Shown one piece after another: positions 14,601 through 19,829 of a DNA stretch of 19,829 nucleotides. Location: the NCBI GenBank assembly GCA_036495025.1, contig DASXNO010000292.1:1-19829 (forward strand). The letters run 5' to 3'. Within the stretch, counting starts at the first letter, position 1. Each line of letters begins with the position of its first letter. The notes under the pieces were generated by a model. The model worked only from the letters and a program-made list of their open reading frames with translations. It searched no databases and was not told where the DNA came from. Position numbers and translations under genes: made by a program. Origin of the DNA: JAOPZY01 sp036495025. GTDB taxonomy: Bacteria > Actinomycetota > CADDZG01 > JAHWKV01 > JAOPZY01.

Positions 14601-16228
14601 CCGGACCGCCTGTCGCCGCGCATCCTCGACGACCTGGAGGGGCGGTTCGGTTGGGAGCTGGCCTGGCGGTGCGGATCGCCTGCACCGTCGGCGTGCTCCT
14701 GGCTGTCGTGGCCTCCCCGGCGCGGGCGGCCGGTCCGGCAATAAACGGGGGCGGCTCGTCGTTCGCCGAGCTGGAGCTCGACCAGTGGCGCCGCGATGTC
14801 GCCGTGCAGGGGGTCAGCGTCAATTACAGCTCGTCGTCGTCGGGCCTGGGCCGCACCCAGTTCGCACAGGGACTGGTCGACTTCGCCGGCACCGACATCC
14901 CATACCAGCCCGAGGACCCCGTCAAGGCGACCCGGCCCTTCCTGTACGTCAACGTGAGCGCCGGCGGCCTGGGGTTCATGTTCCACCTGACGGACACCCA
15001 GGGCAACCGGGTCAACCAGCTGGACCTCACACCCGAGCAGGTCTGCCGGTTCTTCACCTACAGCGGGACAGACAACTACTGGGATGCCCCGGACATCCAG
15101 GCGGTCAACCCGGACGTGTCCCTGCCCCACGAGCTCGTCCATCCGGTCGCTCGCAACGACCCCGCCGGCACGAGCTACGTCTTCATGCAGTTCTGCATCG
15201 CCGATGCCCCCGACGTCTGGAAGGCCGCCATCAACTGGTGCATCCAGTGGTGCGCCACCAAGACCGCCGAGGTGCACCCGGTGTTCCTCGACGGCCAGCC
15301 GCACTCGATCTGGCCGCAGCCGTGCAACTGCCTCATCGGGGACGCCGACACCAATGCGAACACGGTCGCCAGCCCGCTGATCGGTGACGGGGACATCACC
15401 TACGTGGAGACGGGGTTCGCCAAGGTCAGGGGATTCCCGGTGGCCTCCATCAGGAACTCCTCGGGTGCCTACACCCAGCCGACGGCCGCCAACGTCAACG
15501 AGGCGCTTGCGTTCGCCACGACCGCAGGCGACGGCACCCTGCGGCTCGCCTTCGACGCGCCCCGTCCCGACGTGTACTTCCCCTCGACCTACAGCTACAT
15601 CCTGGTTCCGACCACGAGCTTCGATCCGGCGAAGGGCTCGGTCCTGGCCCGCTTCCTCGACCACGCGGTGACCGACGGCCAGGCACAGGCGGAGCTCCTC
15701 GGCTATGCCCCCCTGGCCTGCGGCATCGTGAGCTCGGCGCTGGACGACATCGCCAGGATCCCCGGCGCCCCAGCGAGGCCGGCCTACCCCTGCAAGGTTC
15801 CCGACCCCGGCACCGGCCCGGTAGCGGGCCCGGCCGCCGATCCGCTTGCGGGTTCGTCGTCGGCGGCCACCTCCGGCGGCGGGGGAGCCCCGCGTGGCAG
15901 CCCCGGGGCCGCCACGTCGCGGTCCGCCCTGGCCCCTGCCTCCTCGAAGACCTCGCTGGCGCCGGCCGTGGGTGGCCCGCGCGGGACAGCAGGACCGGCC
16001 TCGGGCGTGGCGGCCGCAGAAGGGGGCGCCGCTGCCACGACCGGCACCGAGGTCGCTCCCGCGGGCAGCGCCGCCACTCCCGCGGCCCTCGGGCCCCCGC
16101 TCTCCGTGGGAGCGCCGATCCCGCCGTCAGCGGGCGACGTGCTGGGGACGGTCGCGGCGGGAGCCGCGCTCTCGGCGCTTGGCCTTGGCCTCAGCGGAAC
16201 GGTTAGGCGGAGGAGGGCGCGTCGGTGA
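14597..16228 (+). CDS. pstS: PstS-family binding protein with C-terminal membrane anchor
   Basis: A 543-residue exported protein overlapping pstA by ATGA. Signal peptide with Arg-rich n-region ends near SPARAAG (about 47). The binding domain is clearly PstS-like: 'INGGGSSFAELELDQW', 'VNYSSSSSGLGRTQFAQGLV' with 'DFAGTDIPY', and the phosphate loop RNDPAGT (186-192, coding 15152-15172), where the usual Ser before GT is Ala. Multiple Cys (CRFF, FCIAD, NWCIQWC, QPCNC, YPCKV) suggest disulfides. After residue about 400 a Gly/Ala/Pro/Ser-rich linker of roughly 110 residues leads to one hydrophobic helix (VAAGAALSALGLGLSG) and RRRRARR. So it is tethered to the membrane by its C-terminus, not as a lipoprotein like most PstS of Gram-positives. 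No LPxTG is visible in this one. Confidence 0.87.
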   Translation: MTGPPVAAHPRRPGGAVRLGAGLAVRIACTVGVLLAVVASPARAAGPAINGGGSSFAELELDQWRRDVAVQGVSVNYSSSSSGLGRTQFAQGLVDFAGTDIPYQPEDPVKATRPFLYVNVSAGGLGFMFHLTDTQGNRVNQLDLTPEQVCRFFTYSGTDNYWDAPDIQAVNPDVSLPHELVHPVARNDPAGTSYVFMQFCIADAPDVWKAAINWCIQWCATKTAEVHPVFLDGQPHSIWPQPCNCLIGDADTNANTVASPLIGDGDITYVETGFAKVRGFPVASIRNSSGAYTQPTAANVNEALAFATTAGDGTLRLAFDAPRPDVYFPSTYSYILVPTTSFDPAKGSVLARFLDHAVTDGQAQAELLGYAPLACGIVSSALDDIARIPGAPARPAYPCKVPDPGTGPVAGPAADPLAGSSSAATSGGGGAPRGSPGAATSRSALAPASSKTSLAPAVGGPRGTAGPASGVAAAEGGAAATTGTEVAPAGSAATPAALGPPLSVGAPIPPSAGDVLGTVAAGAALSALGLGLSGTVRRRRARR

Positions 16229-17973
16229 AGCGCGCGACGGGGCCGCTGGGGGCGGTGCTGGTCTCTGCGCTCCTGCTCGTCGTCGTTGCGTCCCCGGTTG
16301 CGGCGGGGTCCGCGGCGCGGTTGCCGGTCCGGGCTCCCGTGGACGCCCCGACGCCGGTGGGGCTCACCGGCGACGGGACCTGGGGTGCCCTCCAGGCCAT
16401 GAACGCCTGGGGCACCGACCTGTTCGGTGCGCCGGCGCCCGTCAACGTGCGGTACCTCTCCCAGGGCGGGGCTCCGGCCCGTCACGAATACCTGGATGGC
16501 GCCCTCGACTTCTTCGTGGGCGGGCTGGGGCCGACCGCGGACGAGCAGGCGGCGCTGGCGAAGGACCACCGCGGCCTGGTGGCGATCCCCCTCCAGTCCG
16601 ATGCCCTCGGGCTCCTGCTGGTCCAGCCCTCCGCAGGGTTCTCGACGACGGCAACGGCGGGGCTGTACACGGGCCAGATCCGGATGCCGTCGGCCAACGT
16701 TGCCCAGGCTTTCTTCCTGCGGCACCTCGACGGGTCGCCCCACGACAACACGACCAACCCCGTCGACAATGCGTGGGTCGGCCTCGGCGGGGTTGTCGCC
16801 GGTGCCGACGTCACCGTGCAGAGCAACGCTCCCACCCTGCCCCCCACCGCCGTGGTGGACCTCACACCCGGTGAGAGCACCTATTACCTCGAGCAGTACT
16901 TCCACGAGGTCATGCCTGCGGCGTGGGATGCATGGCTCGCTCAGTTCAAGTACCCCGCCGGCCTGGTGTCGGAGTCGTGGCCCGTGACCCAGCAGATCCA
17001 GACGCCGGTCGCGGTAACCGGGGTCAAGGCTGCGCTGGGCGCCGAGGCTCGGCAGGACGGAGCGGTTGCTCCTCTGCCTCCCTGGGCGCAGCAGGCGGCC
17101 CAGGCCGATGCTCCGGGCAGGACCTGGCAGTTCCTGCAGATCCGCAACGCTGCCGGCGAATGGGTGGCGCCGACCCCCGCCGCGGTGCAGGCCGCCGTCG
17201 TCGCGGCGGGGGGGCGGGCTCTGTCGGCGCTCACGTCGCCGGAGCCGGGAGCCTACCCGTTGAGCTGGGTCGACTCCATCTACGCCCCGGCCAGCGGACT
17301 CTCGGTCGAGAAGACGAACGCACTGGCCACCTTCATCCGCTACGCCGTCACCGCCGGCCGAGCCTCGGCGCTGGCGACGGGGACGATCCCCCTGCCCGAC
17401 GCCCTGGTCCCCCAGGCTCTCCAGGGAGCCGACGACCTCGTGCGTGGCAACTGCACGGGGCCGGGCGTGGCCCTGGTCTCGACCACCGACCCCGGGCCCT
17501 CCGCGCCCACACCGCACGCCCTGGACGCCGTGGGACCGAGACTGGTGTGCCAGCGCCTCGCGGAAACCGGGGCGGCCCCCAGCAGTGGCAGCACGCCGGA
17601 GGACGCCGGGGCACCGTCAGGGTCCCCTGGGATTGCAAGTGTGCCCGCCGTGTCCGCTCCCCAGGTAGCCCGCCCCACGACCGCGGTGAGCCCGGCAGGC
17701 CTCTCGACGGCACCGCTCGTGGGCCTCGGAGAGTTGATCGGGCGGACGCAGCCCACGGCCTCCAGCGAGGCACTCGCACCGGTCGAAGCCGCCACCGGCG
17801 CCGCCAATGGCGGCCCATCCGCTCCGGTGCCGGCCGCACGCCTCCTCTACGGCCTGCCATTCTCAGGCTCCCACCGGACCGACACTCCGGTGACGCTCGG
17901 GCTGGGAGCGGCCCTGTTCTGGACCGTCTCCCGCGCGTACCGGCGCCGTCAGCGGCGGCGCGTCGGGCGATAA
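16225..17973 (+). CDS. Divergent PstS-like surface protein with LPFSG motif, hydrophobic helix and Arg-rich tail
   Basis: A 582-residue exported protein; GTG 16225 overlaps the previous stop as GTGA, with GGAGGAGGG about 7 bases ahead. Signal peptide cleaved near PVAAGSA (about 28). The binding domain is a remote PstS relative: 'VNVRYLSQGGAPARHEYLDG' with 'ALDFFVGGLGPTADE', and 'TPGESTYYLEQYFHEVMPAAW' where PstS has its phosphate loop; the loop Arg is not conserved, so phosphate binding is doubtful. A Pro/Ser/Thr/Ala-rich linker (about 410-540) ends in YGLPFSGSHRTDTP (LPFSG at 544-548), then a short hydrophobic helix (LGLGAALFWTV) and YRRRQRRRVGR. This is the layout of a cell-wall sorting signal with LPxSG in place of LPxTG. 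Whether a sortase cleaves it is unknown; the sortase homologue next door lacks the catalytic residues. Confidence 0.75.
   Translation: MKRATGPLGAVLVSALLLVVVASPVAAGSAARLPVRAPVDAPTPVGLTGDGTWGALQAMNAWGTDLFGAPAPVNVRYLSQGGAPARHEYLDGALDFFVGGLGPTADEQAALAKDHRGLVAIPLQSDALGLLLVQPSAGFSTTATAGLYTGQIRMPSANVAQAFFLRHLDGSPHDNTTNPVDNAWVGLGGVVAGADVTVQSNAPTLPPTAVVDLTPGESTYYLEQYFHEVMPAAWDAWLAQFKYPAGLVSESWPVTQQIQTPVAVTGVKAALGAEARQDGAVAPLPPWAQQAAQADAPGRTWQFLQIRNAAGEWVAPTPAAVQAAVVAAGGRALSALTSPEPGAYPLSWVDSIYAPASGLSVEKTNALATFIRYAVTAGRASALATGTIPLPDALVPQALQGADDLVRGNCTGPGVALVSTTDPGPSAPTPHALDAVGPRLVCQRLAETGAAPSSGSTPEDAGAPSGSPGIASVPAVSAPQVARPTTAVSPAGLSTAPLVGLGELIGRTQPTASSEALAPVEAATGAANGGPSAPVPAARLLYGLPFSGSHRTDTPVTLGLGAALFWTVSRAYRRRQRRRVGR
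17854..17868 (+). other. LPFSG sorting-signal-like pentapeptide
   Basis: Codes for Leu-Pro-Phe-Ser-Gly in the frame of the third PstS-like gene, about 10 residues ahead of the C-terminal hydrophobic segment and Arg-rich tail. Only Ser for Thr separates it from LPxTG. It is the only copy I found among the anchored proteins of this locus. Confidence 0.45.
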
Positions 17974-17975
17974 GG

Positions 17976-18800
17976 GTGCCGAGGACTCCGGCCGCTGGGC
18001 GCCGAGCCGTGCTCCTGCTGGTTTGGGTCGGCATCGGGATCCTGGGCATCCTGGCCTACGAAGGGCCCGTGGCGACCTTCATGCAGGAGATGCGCCAGCG
18101 ACACCTCGCGGCCCAGTTCTTGCAGACGGGGAAGGTCCGGCCAGGAGAAGCCCTTGCCCTCTTGCAGATCGGGCGGATCCATCTGAACGCTCTCGTCGTG
18201 GAGGGGGATGCGCCGGCGGAGCTGCGCTCCGGCCCGGGTCACCGGATCGGCACCGCCCTTCCGGGCCAGCCGGGCGAGGCGCTGATCGTGGGGCTCCGCA
18301 GCCGCTACCGGGCACCGTTCGCCCGTCTGCAGGAGCTGGTGCCGGGCGACAGCATCATCGTGCAGGACCGCAACGGCAGCGGCAAGCCGCTCGGGTTCGA
18401 GGTGACCGAGACCGCGCGCGTCGCGGCATCGGCTCTGGGACCGGCGGCCGGAGATCAGGCCACGCTCGCCCTTGTTACCGGCGCCCCGGGGCGCTTCAGC
18501 ACCGACCGTATCGTCGTACGGGCGAAGCTGGTCGCCTCGACGGCCGTTCGGGGCGCCCGACCGGCGTCACCGGCTCCGGTCATCCGGCCCCGCTCTGGCT
18601 ACTACGCCGGCGCGCCCCCGCGGGGCTGGGATGCGGCCGCCCCCTTGCTGTGGGCAGGGGTGGTGGGGGGTGTGGTGCTCGCCCGCCGACGAGTCCTGGG
18701 GGCATACCCACCGGCCGTGGCCACCGCGGTCGTCCTGCCCGTAGCTCTCTTCGCCATCCTCGAACTGTTGCTGAGCCTCGAAGGGCTGATCCCTTCGTAG
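17976..18800 (+). CDS. Pseudo-sortase: sortase-family membrane protein lacking catalytic His and Cys
   Basis: A 274-residue protein with an N-terminal helix (AVLLLVWVGIGILGILAYEG), a sortase domain (about 55-190) and two C-terminal helices. The domain aligns closely with class E-type sortases: 'LQIGRIHLNALVVEGDAPAE', GPGHRIGTALPGQPGEALIV, 'RAPFARLQELVPGDSIIVQD' and 'TLALVTGAPGRFSTDRIVV'. The catalytic His of the normal A-G-H-R is Leu107 (VGLR; CTC at 18294-18296), and the catalytic Cys of the normal L-T-x-x-T-C is Gly169 (GGC at 18480-18482). Arg178, nine residues after the Cys site as expected, is kept. Transpeptidation is therefore not expected; a binding or scaffold role for the anchored proteins is inference. 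GTG 17976 is 2 bp after the previous stop; GTG 18009 is an alternative. Confidence 0.85.
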   Translation: MPRTPAAGRRAVLLLVWVGIGILGILAYEGPVATFMQEMRQRHLAAQFLQTGKVRPGEALALLQIGRIHLNALVVEGDAPAELRSGPGHRIGTALPGQPGEALIVGLRSRYRAPFARLQELVPGDSIIVQDRNGSGKPLGFEVTETARVAASALGPAAGDQATLALVTGAPGRFSTDRIVVRAKLVASTAVRGARPASPAPVIRPRSGYYAGAPPRGWDAAAPLLWAGVVGGVVLARRRVLGAYPPAVATAVVLPVALFAILELLLSLEGLIPS

Positions 18801-19099
18801 CGTCCACGGCGGCGTCAGTCATCGGCCACCGGAATGACGAACGTTAGGCGCTCTTCGCGCGTATGCGCGCGTTTGCGGACTGACCTCGGTTGACCGTGGA
18901 TCTCATACCGTCATTCAGGAAACGGGTTGGGCTTTGAACGGATTTCTTGCCCCCCTCGGCGGGGGCGACGCCTCGGTTCGGTCAGGATCGGGCGCCGCGC
19001 AGCAGGCGGCCCCCCGCGGGGCAAGTGGCCGTCCCGGGTGGCGATCACCGTCCACGCCGCGTTCTGAGTCCGATCACCACGCTGGGTTCGTAGCAAGCT
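18801..19099. other. Intergenic region without a convincing gene
   Basis: Lies between the convergent stops of the pseudo-sortase and Fic genes. It holds the palindrome at 18856-18871 and two GC-rich hairpin candidates (around 18951-18967 and 19009-19022). Short open frames here are Arg/Pro-rich, lack ribosome sites and look like chance. Confidence 0.5.
18856..18871. terminator. Palindrome CGCGCGTATGCGCGCG, terminator-like
   Basis: A 16-base near-palindrome (one T-G wobble pair in RNA) starting 55 bp after the pseudo-sortase stop, followed by GTTT but no long T-run. It matches the core of the palindrome at 5469-5492 at 15 of 16 bases. It probably ends the rightward operon. Confidence 0.45.
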
Positions 19100-19829
19100 T
19101 CAACTGCGGCGATTCGCGCCGGGGAAGAGCTCGAGATAGGGAGCGAATGCATAGCTCCGATTTCGCCGCTGGCCGGTGGTCTCCTGGAGGATTCCCAATT
19201 GGGATAGACGGGCAACCAGTGCCGAGGATGTTGGCTGCGAGACATCCAACACCTTTCCAACCAGGCGAGCGGTCACTACGGGCTGCTTGAAGAGAAAGTC
19301 GAGCAAGGCCAAGGCATTGCGCGCTCCTCGGCCGGCATGGTCCATGACGTTCGCCCTGCTCTCTTCCCTGAGAGCGAGGATCTTGCGCGCCCGGGTTGTG
19401 GCGTCTGCCGCGACTTGGGCCACTCCCTCGAGGAAGAACTCGAGCCATTCTTCCCAGGCGCCGTCGTCCCGGATCGCTTGAAGCCGTTCCATGTACTGGT
19501 CCCGATGCTCCTTGAAGTGGAGGGCCAGGTAGAGGAGAGGCTTGCGAAGGATCTCCTGCTCAACCAGCCAGAGCGTGATGAGCAGGCGCCCGATCCGACC
19601 ATTACCGTCGAGGAAGGGGTGGATGGTCTCGAATTGGGCATGAGCTAGTCCAATCTTGACGAGAGGGGAGAGGCGGTCGTCCTCGTGCAAGAATCGTTCA
19701 AGTGCCCCAAAGGCGCTGCTCACCTCCTCCTGAGGAGGCGGTACGAATCGGGCTGTTGCCGGGGACGATCCCCCGATCCAGTTCTGGGAACGCCTGAACT
19801 GCCCGGGAGTCCTCGAAGGCTCTCCTCCT
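19100..19829 (-). CDS. Fic-domain protein with C-terminal winged helix (5' end cut by window edge)
   Basis: An open frame entering from the right edge; 242 residues are visible. The first visible part reads FRRSQNWIGGSSPATARFVP, a typical Fic pre-domain, then 'LERFLHEDDRLSPLVKIGLA', and the full active-site motif HPFLDGNGRIGR (19586-19621) with catalytic His and phosphate-binding Asn/Gly/Arg. Fic enzymes transfer AMP or another nucleotide moiety to protein hydroxyls. A C-terminal winged-helix segment (LFKQPVVTARLVGKVLDVSQ, then 'RLSQLGILQETTGQRRNRSY') is common in stand-alone bacterial Fic proteins. The N-terminal region where an inhibitory (S/T)xxxE(G/N) helix would sit is outside the window. 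A GTG at 19723 lies inside the conserved domain and is not the start. Confidence 0.93.
   Translation of the reverse strand, partial: GGEPSRTPGQFRRSQNWIGGSSPATARFVPPPQEEVSSAFGALERFLHEDDRLSPLVKIGLAHAQFETIHPFLDGNGRIGRLLITLWLVEQEILRKPLLYLALHFKEHRDQYMERLQAIRDDGAWEEWLEFFLEGVAQVAADATTRARKILALREESRANVMDHAGRGARNALALLDFLFKQPVVTARLVGKVLDVSQPTSSALVARLSQLGILQETTGQRRNRSYAFAPYLELFPGANRRS

Noticed and set aside
13715..17517. Long minus-strand open frames opposite pstA, pstS and the third PstS-like gene
   Set aside because: Antisense shadows; the plus-strand genes have homology, ribosome sites and overlapping start/stop pairs.
18911..19290. Small open frames on both strands between the pseudo-sortase and Fic genes
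   Set aside because: No ribosome sites or family resemblance; the plus-strand one overlaps the well-supported Fic gene.
19100..19829. Fic protein as part of a Fic/antitoxin toxin system
   Set aside because: No small antitoxin gene is visible on the 3' side, the upstream side is outside the window, and stand-alone Fic proteins with a winged helix are common.

Overview
The window reads as chromosomal DNA of a high-GC Gram-positive bacterium, most likely an uncultured member of the Actinomycetota. Support for this: strong G/C bias at third codon positions, frequent GTG starts, an apparently leaderless TetR gene, many secreted proteins with twin or triple Arg tails, and a 'DGGIF-[AY]-G' surface-repeat remnant of the kind common in Acidimicrobiia-like actinobacteria. 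The class-level guess is inference. No rRNA, tRNA, IS element or CRISPR array was seen.

Left part (1-4057) is ordinary metabolism. A small Cys-cluster protein runs off the left edge on the minus strand. A two-gene minus-strand unit (NTF2-like protein, then short-chain dehydrogenase) diverges from a TetR regulator followed by an AidB-type acyl-CoA dehydrogenase. The 91-bp divergent spacer holds a good minus-strand promoter and a perfect 13-bp palindrome that could be the TetR operator.

The middle (4069-18871) is one large envelope locus built as two divergent operons sharing a 262-bp promoter region (10931-11192). Leftward, three tightly coupled genes encode secreted modular proteins that share an N-terminal domain with four conserved Cys (WSGM, QCDN, GWGC and NPC motifs). 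They differ in the C-terminal part: a seven-repeat RCC1 propeller, a run of four putative-Ig repeats plus a HYDIN-like domain, and a HYDIN-like domain with a C-terminal membrane anchor. A fourth leftward gene encodes a membrane-anchored protein resembling SURNod19 proteins, with paired His motifs. Rightward, a chain of overlapping genes encodes a PstS-like secreted protein, PstC, PstA, a second PstS-like protein and a third PstS-like protein (both with C-terminal membrane anchors), and last a sortase homologue that has lost both catalytic His and Cys. No PstB ATPase or PhoU lies in the window. The rightward operon and the three-gene leftward operon are each followed by nearly the same 16-bp palindrome.

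Right end (19100-19829): a Fic-domain protein with a C-terminal winged helix, on the minus strand and cut by the window edge. The 299 bp before it hold only the palindrome and two GC-rich hairpins.

Most interesting: the pst-like operon without its ATPase, with membrane-anchored binding proteins (one with an LPFSG sorting-like motif) and a terminal pseudo-sortase, facing a three-gene family of secreted proteins with a shared domain I do not recognise with confidence.
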